Of a stretch of DNA of 15,351 nucleotides, positions 1 through 7,700 are shown in pieces (position 1 is the first letter of the stretch; each line of letters starts with the position of its first letter). The DNA comes from Chromera velia (Eukaryota > Sar > Chromeraceae): positions 17,501 through 32,851 of the forward strand of contig JAHBMJ010001280.1 in assembly GCA_018398765.1 (NCBI GenBank), written 5' to 3'. Below the pieces are notes generated by a model. It searched no databases, had not been told where the DNA came from, and was given only the letters and a program-made list of their open reading frames with translations. The position numbers and the translations under genes were made by a program.

Positions 1-641
1 AATTTCATCAACCAGAATCTGTGCTACGACATGAGCGGGCAGCTCAGGGCGGGCAAACGTCTCCACATCCTTTCCAAAATGGTCTGTCACAACGAGCACA
101 AATCTGTTTCCCCTCCTGCTTATAGGAAAGGGCCCTGACACATCAATGCCGAGCGTGTGCCAAGGACAGGGAGGCATGGGCACAGTCTAGGGTGCTCTCT
201 TTGCTTTCGGCTTGAGCCTCTCCCTGCATTCTCAGCAGGAAGCGACCCACTCCCTCTCAAACCTGGCCACCAGAAGTGCAGGAGAGTCTTCTCTGTCAGC
301 CAATTTACCCCTGGGTGCCCCTCCAACTGGTGATCGTGATTCATTACTAAAACCGTCTTTCTGCATGCCTCAGGCACCACCAACTGTTCTTTCCTTTCTG
401 TCCCCCTTCCTTTGTACCTGTACAACAAACCTCCTCTCTCTTCAAATGCACTTTCTTCCAACAGAATTTGCTTCGCCTTCTTTACCTCCCGAGGCAATAC
501 CCCCTCTGCAAAGTATTTGAAATGATCCTTCAACAAGGGGTCTCTCGGTAACTCCTCCCTCACACGGTTTAGAAAGCCCCTCTCCACCTGCAAAGGGGAC
601 ACACCTGCCTGCACACCTGCCAGGGCGGCAGCCATGCTAGA

Positions 642-1232
642 TCAGATCTCCTTGCTACCGTCAGCAGGCTGATTGCAGTGACGGCACAAAGGGACCCCGC
701 TGTCTACAGAGATGGGAAGAGACGGGGGAGGCTGTGGCTGTCGTGAAACGGCGTCTACGTCCACATGTTCCTTCCCCGCCTTGTAAACAAACGTCAACCC
801 GTACTCCTGCAACTCCAACGCCCAGTTGTATACCCTTTTGTTCGCTACTTTGCGGTTGGACATCGCTAAATTCGGTTTATGATCCGTGATCACATACGCT
901 GCCCCCCCAAACAGGTAATGCCTCCACTGCTTGCAGCAGTAGACAGCCCCTAAGGCCTCCCTCTCGGTGGGGCTGTAATTTTTCTCTGCCGCACTCAACC
1001 CCCTACTGATATACGCAATTACTACTTCCTTTCCCCTCTGCATCTGCGTGAGTACGCCTCCCACAGACACTTCACATGCGTCCGGTTTCACCCTGAACGG
1101 CAGGCTCATGTCTGGGAAGCCGAGAATCGGAAGGGTCGTCAGCCTCTCTTTCAACTCCCCAAAAATTTCCTCTCTTTCTCTATTCCAAACAAATGGGACC
1201 GGTCTGCCTTGCTCATCTGCAGGAAGCAACAT
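642..1232 (-). pseudogene. RNase H domain portion of the minus-strand gypsy Pol
   Basis: This is the longest uninterrupted stretch of the relic, about 196 codons. It covers the segment after the RT thumb and the whole RNase H domain that degrades the RNA strand of the RNA/DNA hybrid during reverse transcription. Visible landmarks are the PDACEVSVGGVLTQ strand, the Glu-containing AEKNYSPTEREALG helix, YVITDHKPN and the terminal DVDAVSRQ. A Pro-rich linker and a CxxCNQPAD segment follow before the TGA. The domain boundaries follow the general RT_RNaseH layout of Ty3/gypsy elements. The methionine near 1232 is internal, because the same frame continues upstream to the TAG at 1326-1328 and beyond. 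Confidence 0.9.
881..1052. repeat. Inverted repeat arm A (partner 1391-1562)
   Basis: The reverse complement of this segment matches 1391-1562 over 172 bases without gaps. The two arms are separated by 338 bases that hold the RT connection of the minus copy. Both arms lie in gypsy RNase H coding sequence, so this is two oppositely oriented element copies and not a terminal inverted repeat. Confidence 0.88.
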
Positions 1233-1390
1233 CTGAAAGAGAGGGAAGGAGAGACGAGCAAAACCTGTAATAAAATGACGGTAGTAAGAGCACAGATACA
1301 GAAAAGAGTGGAGCTCCTTCCTGTCCTACGGTGGCTCCCACTGCAAAATCTTCCAGATATTCTTTCTGCTTGGTCTCACCCCCTTCTCTG

Positions 1391-1562
1391 CTCACGCAGA
1401 TGCAGAGGGGAAAGGAAGTGGTAATTGTGTATGTCAGTAGGGGGTTAAGTGCAGCAGAGAAAAATTACAGCCCCACCGAGAGGGAGGCCTTAGGGGCTGT
1501 CTACTGCTGCAAGCAGTGGAGGCATTACCTGTTTGGGGGGGCAGCGTATGTGATCACAGATC
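1391..1562 (+). pseudogene. RNase H fragment of a second gypsy Pol copy, plus strand
   Basis: The plus strand encodes LTQMQRGKEVV, then a YVSRGLSAAEKNYSPTEREALG run, ending at YVITD. It is the same protein segment as in the minus copy and it stops abruptly after the Asp of the TDH motif. At DNA level it is a 172-bp inverted copy of 881-1052 with no length difference and only a handful of substitutions by eye. What follows it is not the rest of RNase H but an inverted linker piece. Confidence 0.88.
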
Positions 1563-1685
1563 TCCTTGCTACCGTCAGCAGGCTGATTGCAGTGACAGCA
1601 CAAAGAAACCTCGCTGTCTACGGAGACGGGAAGAGACGGGGGAGGCTGTGGCTGTTGTAAAACGGCGTCTACGTCCACATGTTCC
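1557..1685 (-). repeat. Direct copy of 643-771 (Pol linker) inserted in the plus-strand relic
   Basis: The 129 bases at 643-771 recur here in the same orientation at a constant offset of 914, without indels and with few substitutions. In coding terms this is the minus-strand linker between RNase H and integrase (EHVDVDAV, then a Pro/Gln-rich stretch ending GSKEI). Relative to the plus-strand Pol fragments on both sides it is therefore inverted. The left joint lies in a shared CAGATC/GATC stretch and the right joint falls just after CATGTTCC. Confidence 0.88.
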
Positions 1686-2053
1686 GGGTGTTGGTGCGAA
1701 AGCCTGTCAATCCACTCACAGGCAGAGTGGATGGAGGAAAGTTTGCAGAAAAGTTGGAAGGGATTTATCTGGTTGTTTCCCTTCCGGATGGACGGCCCCA
1801 CAACGCCGTTGTCAGGCAGTTGGGGGGAGGAAAGAGCATGACGATCTCCACAGACAGATTAGAGTTATGGAGGATGGCAAAGGAAGTGAGAGAGGAGATG
1901 AAGGAGAGAAGGAGAGAGGAGAGAGAAATAGAGAAAGGGAGAGAGAAAAGCAAGAGAGCGGCGTCAGAGTCTGCATTGGATGTGATTGACGAGCTTGGCC
2001 TTGGAGAAGAGTGGCCGAGAGACAAGAAACCAAAGAGAGGGGAAGCGCTGTAA
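1686..2053 (+). pseudogene. C-terminal end of gypsy integrase (GPY/F-like module) with charged tail
   Basis: The plus frame reads RVLVRKPVNPLTGRVDGGKF, then EGIYLVVSLPDGRPHNAVVR and MTISTDRLELW, and ends in a strongly charged Arg/Glu/Lys tail with TAA at 2051-2053. A basic strand, a G-x-Y-x-V strand and a closing L-x-x-W resemble the GPY/F region that follows the integrase core in Ty3/gypsy elements, where it helps DNA binding. The integrase zinc domain and catalytic core are missing in this copy, having been replaced by the inverted linker upstream. The reading frame itself is undamaged from 1686 to the stop. Confidence 0.72.
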
Positions 2054-2263
2054 TATAAAGGCATGCATGTCTGTATCTCAGCCTTTGCAATACAGATTGA
2101 TTGAGCCTGTTAGAAGGACCGAGTCTTTCTTGCTCGATAGAGAAGGCTCTTGTGTGTCTAACAGATTCTCTGTATGTAGAACTTGTGTGTGTGAGTTGAT
2201 TCTTAAGTTCTAGAGAGCTTAAACTAGAATAATATAATATTACTATTATATCTATGTTCTACA
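2049..2263 (+). repeat. Possible 3' LTR of the plus-strand gypsy relic
   Basis: Directly after a purine tract (AAAGAGAGGGGAAG, about 2032-2045) the sequence starts TGTAATATAAAGG at 2049 and could end at TACA at 2260-2263, giving TGTA..TACA ends. A polypurine tract just before TG is the usual position of the 3' LTR in Ty3/gypsy elements, and the Pol stop codon overlaps the proposed first bases. No second LTR copy is visible in the window, so the right boundary is a guess. Confidence 0.35.
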
Positions 2264-2420
2264 CTGTAGGTCGGCTCTGGGGTCGCAGCCTTTACATTTA
2301 TAGAATTTCATCCATATATCTGAGCTGCAGACTGAGCATCAGCTACATCACTTACGGAAGCATTAATTCATATTATTAAAAAAACCAAATAATTTTGAAA
2401 TAAACTTGTAGGGTTGGTAT

Positions 2421-2504
2421 AAATGCCGTCAATGCCAAATGTTGATATTTACAACACCTCTAGTGTCGATATCAGCATTTGAAACTAGATTTGAAACGGC
2501 ATTT
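2421..2504. repeat. Nested imperfect palindrome containing CCTCTAGTGTCGA
   Basis: The outer arms AAATGCCGT (2421-2429) and ACGGCATTT (2496-2504) are perfect. The inner arms AAATGTTGATAT (2437-2448) and ATATCAGCATTT (2469-2480) pair at 11 of 12 positions. The motif CCTCTAGTGTCGA (2457-2469) fills the loop. Confidence 0.7.
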
Positions 2505-2947
2505 TGTAGTAAAAATGACGTTTTTACTATACTGTGCAGTAGATATTAATAGATTAATTGAGTCTCTCTATATAGAATGTCACTTAGTAAGAATGATTGA
2601 TTGATTGAAGAGTTTATTGTGAGAATCGGGCAATCACTATTATATGACACTACAACTGTCGATCTCACTATTCTAAGCCTAGTTCCAAACATTTTTTAAA
2701 GCAGAAAAAACGACTCCCAGAGTTACAAAGAATCCAAAGAACGGACTTCTTAGGACCAGACTGAGGTCTAACATCTAAAAAAGCTCAGGCCAAACAGGCC
2801 TCTCTGGACTCAGAAGTCGAGAAAGGGCTGTGATGCATCAATGATGATAAAACGCATACCGACACTCTCCATCTGGTCCATGCATGTAACTTAGTTCCAA
2901 CAGGGGATAATGAATGCATGGTTGGTGCACCGTGGACTCCAACAGCT

Positions 2948-2990
2948 AGTTCAACAACATGGATAAAAGTTATCATACATTTGTTGAACT
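2948..2990. repeat. Isolated 43-base hairpin
   Basis: AGTTCAACAA (2948-2957) and TTGTTGAACT (2981-2990) are perfect inverted repeats. The 23 bases between them include a GATAA/TTATC pair that could extend the stem with small bulges. No run of T follows, and no role is evident. Confidence 0.6.
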
Positions 2991-3219
2991 CAGATCTTAT
3001 AGTTAGTCAGTTAATGATCATGCAGTAGATTCTAGTCTACAGTCAAGACATTTTCAACAGTTAATTCCACACTTCTTAAATTTATGAAAGTCCTATACTA
3101 AGTCCCATAGGCGGGGTTGATCGATTCAAGTCAAAGGTCAAGCCCTTAGTCTAAGACTCTAAGCAAACTATCAAATATGTCAGCATTATATTGAAACATA
3201 AATATTGTTGTCAATCAGT

Positions 3220-3249
3220 GCCGTTTATACCTCTAGTGTCGACAACGGC
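3220..3249. repeat. Second hairpin carrying CCTCTAGTGTCGA
   Basis: GCCGTT (3220-3225) pairs perfectly with AACGGC (3244-3249), and the 18-base loop contains the same CCTCTAGTGTCGA (3230-3242) seen in the loop of the palindrome at 2421-2504. Confidence 0.7.
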
Positions 3250-3470
3250 TCTGGCGACAGATAGACATAGCGGGAAGGCCCTAGGGCGGAACATATTAAT
3301 CAATCAATCAATCGCCTGCGGCATTTACCAACACTATAAACTTGAGCCCTAGAGACTGGCCGAGAGAGAATCATAGCAAATATATGTAAAATCGTGTTCA
3401 ACAAAGTTCACATGGCCCGCCGGGAGCGTGTGTATGTCTAGGTCTATGTATACAAACTTTGAATTAATTC

Positions 3471-3931
3471 GTGCTGCTGAAATATCTCATGACGAATTCG
3501 TGCGCATGTGCGATGCTCGGTCAGGTCCCAGCATGCAGCATGCGTCTTTCAAATCAGCCCTGCCTCTGCCCCTCCCGCCGCCCTATGCAGGTCCCGTCTA
3601 GAATCCCGTTCTCCCGTATTATTGCTTCCCTCAATGAATTGCAAACGAGCGCAATCATGTACGAATCGATCGATGGAGCGACGAAGGGACCTCGACCCGC
3701 CCCTCCCCCTACCCTTCAGCCCTACCGAAATACACACGAAGGCATATTGAAACATGTACTCAGCGGCGATCTGCAGCCCCCTCTTCACATAGACGCGCCG
3801 AAGATCCACAACAACGCCCCTTCTCCGAACCTCCTCTCTGCCAGTTTCGGCTCTGTCTATTTCACAAATGGGAGAAGTGGAGGGAAGAAAGGCGAAGCGA
3901 GAGAAACAAAAGAAAAGACGGCACACCAAAT
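3471..3931. other. Upstream flank of the small plus-strand gene
   Basis: Overlapping reading frames exist on both strands (plus 3471-3953, minus 3549-3962), but neither has recognisable domains or convincing composition, and each is probably chance in GC-rich DNA. The stretch is the expected place for the promoter and 5' leader of the gene starting at 3932. No clear TATA box or other defined element was seen. Confidence 0.35.
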
Positions 3932-4514
3932 ATGCAGGATCTTGCGGAGCTAGAGGAGGCACTTCTGCTGCCTCATGAGAGAGGAAGAAGGTAAGGCGGC
4001 TTCTTCTCTTTCCTCTCTACAGGCGGGCTCTCTCCTGGCTCCTTCCCTACCGATGACAACTTTCTCCCTCCACCCCCTCACGAACTCAGTATGCTCTTTT
4101 CTCCTCTCTTTCCCCCCACTTTCTGTGTAGGCCCTCTTTGCAGGGCTGCACTCCCTCATACCCTCCGGAGCATCTGCAAAGCATAAGGGGGGCACAAGAA
4201 TGGGAGAGTCTGAAAAGGGATTTCCACTTTTGTGTCAGTGACACAGGTGAGTCTAAGGTTCTAGATGCATACAAACCATCCAGGTATGTGTGTCTGCGCG
4301 TGGATTCTTGCGTGCGTGTGTGTGCGTGCGTGCGTGCGTGCGAGAGAGACGATACTTCATGCACTCAGCAGAGATTCAGAGGGAGACGTCAATGCTCGCT
4401 TCCAAAGCGGTACTCAACACACACTCGTTACTGAGCACATCCGTTCCCTCATCTCTCTCTGCCCTTTCGAAAGATGAAACAGCAGAACGAATCTCCCAAA
4501 GCAGACTCACGTGA
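3932..4514 (+). CDS. Small three-exon gene of unknown function (106 residues as modelled)
   Basis: The model is built from splice signals. Exon 1 is 3932-3990 (ATG, MQDLAELEEALLLPHERGR) with donor AAG|GTAAGG. Intron 1 is 3991-4130, ending in a strong pyrimidine tract and TGTGTAG. Exon 2 is 4131-4246 with donor CAG|GTGAGT. Intron 2 is 4247-4368. Exon 3 is 4369-4514, ending CTCACG TGA. All phases fit (2, then 1) and the total is 321 bases, or 106 residues plus stop. The protein opens with an acidic, Leu-rich helix-like start, then a Pro/Tyr segment (PSYPPEHLQSIRGAQEWESL), then a Ser/Leu-rich helical end (AEIQRETSMLASKAVL to ISQSRLT). It has no signal peptide or membrane segment, and I do not recognise the family. 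A second donor at 4284 gives another in-frame ending with stop at 4475-4477. The gene converges on the large minus-strand gene. Antisense frames exist across the same exons, so the strand assignment is probable but not certain. Confidence 0.45.
4305..4345. repeat. TG/CG microsatellite in intron 2 of the small gene
   Basis: GTGTGTGCGTGCGTGCGTGCG-type repeats run through most of the intron just downstream of the second donor. Strict purine-pyrimidine alternation makes it a candidate Z-DNA former, and its length is likely to vary between strains. Confidence 0.75.
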
Positions 4515-4791
4515 GCATTGTGGATCCCCGCCTGGCTCTGCTGTTGCTGTTGCGGCAGCACTCCTAGAGCATGTGGGGGTGTACGTGATCCCTCGAGGCC
4601 CTTCTGCTGCTGGTGGGGGGCTGCGTGGAGGAACGGAGTTGAGTGGGAAGGCGCGAGAGTTCTAGAGGCACCAGCCTGGGGGTGGGCCTGTCCCCCTGCT
4701 GCTCCTCCTCCGGCCATGAGTACGGGGGGAGAGTAGACAGTGGAGATCACGGGGGGCTGCGGTGGCATGTGCTTCGCTTGAGTCGCCCCGC
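4376..4791 (-). CDS. Last exon of the large gene
   Basis: The exon opens GGATQAKHMPPQPPVISTVY and keeps the Gln/Pro/His/Ala composition of the body, with QQQKG and a QQQQQ run, to AGIHNAH at 4511. Beyond that the composition changes (SLLWEIRSAVSSFERAERDE) until TGA at 4376-4378. That tail is antisense to exon 3 of the small plus-strand gene. A consensus donor (GTGAGT, 4510-4505) lies exactly where composition changes, so the true 3' end may instead be a spliced short exon further left. Confidence 0.6.
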
Positions 4792-7700
4792 CTGAACGAA
4801 TGGATGGAGATAAACAACCGAAGGTATCGAACTGGAAGAGTCACGATTTATGTGTAGGGCGGATGCAGCTGCTCCATTGCGGCAGTCGTTTCAAGAGTGA
4901 GAGGTCGACAACACCACGCAAAGATCCAATGAATGTTTGAGACCAGATGGTCGGGTGACCTTCCTAGAGGGCTCAAATAAGCGAATACGGACAAATGCAA
5001 ACGAAGCAAGAGAAAGGCATGGCGATAAATGCAAACACACGCGCACACAATACACATAGCCACTGCACGAAAAGAAGAGGCTGACATACGAATGAAACCA
5101 CGCTCAAACAGAAAGTAAAGAGCCGAGACAGAGAGCCCACCAGCTGACCTTCAGATGGTTTCTGAACAGCTCCAGCTGCCTGTGGTTGTTGAGACTGGCT
5201 CATGTTCAGAGCATTGTTTGCGGAGGCTCCCCAAAAAGAGACCGCCTGTCCTGCTGCTGCGTGGGACTGCTGGCGCTGCTGCATTTGCACTCCACTCAAC
5301 TCATTTGCCTGCTCTACCCTCCCCCCTGCTGCCGCTGCAACATCAGGGTGAGGGACAGGGGCCCCGTAACCCCACTGTCTGGAAAAGGGCGCAAACTGGA
5401 ATGCGTGGGGGTGTGAAGGGACTGCCTGCCCGAGGGGGTAGCTTCCGTGGGCTGCACGGAACGCTGCGTGCTGCTGATGGTAGGCTTTCAGTAGCTGTGT
5501 GCGAGCGTCCATGTCGGCCTTTGCAGGAGCGACAGGGTTTTCCTTCACAATCATCAATTCCCCATCTGCATCTCTCTTGAGACACTCGAGTCGGAGCCTT
5601 GGAACGGGGACGGGAGGGGACGTGACTGTCCGTTTGGCAGGGATCTGGCCTCCCCCTCCGTTGTTCTTCTCTTTGTCTTTTTCCGGGGAGGTGTCGGAAT
5701 CGTCCCTTGTGCCTCCAGGCTGTGCAGAGGATGAGGACGAATTCGCACTCGCACCCTTTGCGTGTGCCTTGTCGGTGCCCGTCTCCCTCTCGTGCTTCGT
5801 CTTCACAGCAATCTGCTGCGACTGCGATTGAGAGCCTGCAGGAACCATCGGCACGGGGGTGGCGGCGTGTCTCTCCTCCAGTTTCCGGGAATCTGCTTGA
5901 GAGGACAGGGCCAGGGGGCGGGCGGGGGGGGCAGGCTGGGCGTGTGCCGGGGCAGGGGACGGTCTTGCCCCTCCCGAGTGGGCTCTTTGGACTCCCTGGG
6001 CATTCATACGATNGGGGGGTGACGACCCGGATGGGGGTGCATGGCGTGTGGGTTCATCTGGGGTGGGGGCATCCATGCGGGTGTGGTTCTGGTGACACCC
6101 CCTGGAGCCACTGCGGCTGCCGCTGTTGCCTGTTGGGGTTGTGCATTTGCAGGCAGGGGGGTGGAGAGGAACAGGTGAGTGTGAGATCTGCTGTGATTCA
6201 GAGCTCCGACAACAGGCTGTTGCTGTTGTTGGCCTGCTGCAGGGTGTTGCTGTGGTATGAGTGCGGTGTGGGAGGCCGAGTGAGAGAGCGTGTGGGAGGA
6301 GGAGCTGGCAGGGCGCACTGCGTGACGATGGGGAGCCTGGGGGTGGAGGGTTTGCGTTGGGGGAGAAACTAGGGCTGCCATCATTCCTGCTTTGGGAGCT
6401 GGGGCAGTCACACCGTGCTGCTGTTGGCTGGTCCCTTGTGCCGCCGGTTGAGGTGCACCCGCGAGGGGCGAGGGCACGAAACAGAAATGATGAGGGGCTT
6501 GGGGGGGTGTCGGGCGGGGGAAGAAGACCAAAGGGGGGGAGCTGTCGTGCATGGGAGGGGCCCCGGCACGATCCCGGGGCCCTGGGGCCTGTGGGGGGAG
6601 GAGACGGGTCGGGATGTCAGGAGAGACAGAGGGTCCAACGGTGGGGGCACCTGGGGAGGCGTCGGTGTCTCCCTCAGGTGGCTGTGGGGGGGTTCGGGGA
6701 GGAATGTGGATGTTGGAGGCGGGAGACGCGGCGTCGCCTGATGGGAGGGAGAGGACCCCCACAGCTGGGGAGGCACCGCCCTCCTTGTTGGTGATGGGAA
6801 GGGACTCGGAAGGTGAGATTGCTGCCGGGGCCTTTTTCTCTTCCTTGTCTGCCCTGGAAGCGTAGAACTCAGAAGTACCCAGGGCGTGTCGTTGGTTGGA
6901 TCCGTCAATGGCTGTCGTGTCTGTCGGTGATTGCTGTTGCTGCTTTGGAGGTTGTGCAGGCATGGGCACGGGAGTGGGCCATCCCGACTCGGCAGGGGGG
7001 GACATTCCGACTGGGGCAAGGAGAAGGGGATCGGGAGGGGACCTGGTCTCTGCCTGCTGCTTGTGTGTGTCTCTGGGCACTGCCATCGGAGTCCGACTGG
7101 CGAGATCCGTCTCCTTCTGCTCTCTGGTTTCCTCCACGTGCCTCTGTTTTGGATTTAGCTCGGCAGCCGTCTCTTTTTTCGCACTTTCTCTCTTCACCTC
7201 TACAGAGCCACGGCCATCGAGAGGATGGTGCAGGGAGTGAAATCCTGCAGGAGCAGCTGCAACGGGAGCCGCTTGGGGGGGAGAGGCACTCCTTCCGACC
7301 TTCCACTGAAGATGGGGGTGGGCAGAGAGAACGTCACGGGACACGGCAGCAGAGGCAGAGGAAGCAACAGCATGGGTGAAAGTCGAGACGGGAACTCCTT
7401 GCGGCTGTCCTGCTACTGCTGCTGCTGCGGGCAGGTTTGTTCTTTCATTTACCCTCTCTTGCAGATGGTGTTGGTGTGAGGCAACGAGCCTCTTTTCCTT
7501 CTCCCCGGCCTTCTTCGGTTCTTCCAACAGTTCCTTCTCCTTCTCCCGCGTTCTCTGGTGAAGCTTCAAAATCTCGGCAGTCGACAGCTCTTGGCACTTC
7601 ACACTCTTCCCAACACCCTCTCGGCGTACACCCAAAACTTGCTGGACTACTTTTTGATGCTTGCCATGACCCACAGCAGCCGCCATTGCCCCCCCGGCAG

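Larger units (their letters stand above)
1..1390 (-). pseudogene. Degraded Ty3/gypsy retrotransposon Pol (RT end, RNase H, integrase), runs off the left edge
   Basis: Read on the minus strand, one frame from about 1390 down to about 250 gives successive Ty3/gypsy Pol domains. At 1315-1235 is the reverse transcriptase connection (SFLYLCSYYRHFITGFA). At 1230-760 is RNase H (PFVWNREREEIF, LSAAEKNYSPTEREALGAVY, VITDH, then DVDAVSRQ). At 400-250 is the integrase zinc-binding half with HxxxxHPG and FWWPGLR. From about 175 to 1 in the next frame the integrase core begins, with WHTLGIDVSGPFP (first catalytic Asp at 142-144) and VVTDHFGK. Damage is visible: stop TAG at 1326-1328, stop TGA at 642-644 with the same frame resuming directly, a one-base frameshift near 250, and stops at 232-234 and 187-189 in the zinc/core frame. 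RNase H has Pro-Asp-Ala-Cys where the family usually has Thr-Asp-Ala-Ser. The copy is a dead relic. The RT palm and fingers are absent because the sequence switches to an oppositely oriented copy at 1391. Confidence 0.9.
2264..3470. other. AT-richer intergenic stretch, no credible gene, many short inverted repeats
   Basis: No reading frame here looks like protein on either strand. The sequence is clearly more AT-rich than the flanks and is dense in small palindromes: AGTAAAAA/TTTTTACT at 2508-2515 and 2521-2528, CTTAG-T-CTAAG near 3150, a near palindrome around GTAGATTCTAGTCTAC near 3025, and GATTGATTGATT near 2595 with AATCAATCAATC near 3300 in opposite orientation. It may be an old non-autonomous element or LTR debris. 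No tRNA, rRNA or snRNA signature was recognised. Confidence 0.5.

Noticed and set aside
881-1562. Terminal inverted repeats of a DNA transposon
   Set aside because: Both arms encode gypsy RNase H and the space between them is the RT connection, so these are two retrotransposon copies in opposite orientation.
3080-3160. tRNA-like stretch with GGCGGGGTTGATCGATTC
   Set aside because: It does not match a B box and no acceptor or anticodon stems could be arranged around it.
2595-3313. GATTGATTGATT and AATCAATCAATC as terminal inverted repeats of a 0.7 kb element
   Set aside because: The match does not extend beyond the simple 4-base repeat on either side.
2264-3470. Organelle DNA insertion in the nucleus
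   Set aside because: The AT bias and palindromes fit, but no organelle gene fragment could be recognised, so there is no positive support.
3950-4195. Minus-strand frame that could be a further exon of the large gene
   Set aside because: Joining it from the donor at 4510 in the correct phase meets a stop almost at once, and the plus-strand exon model explains the region better.
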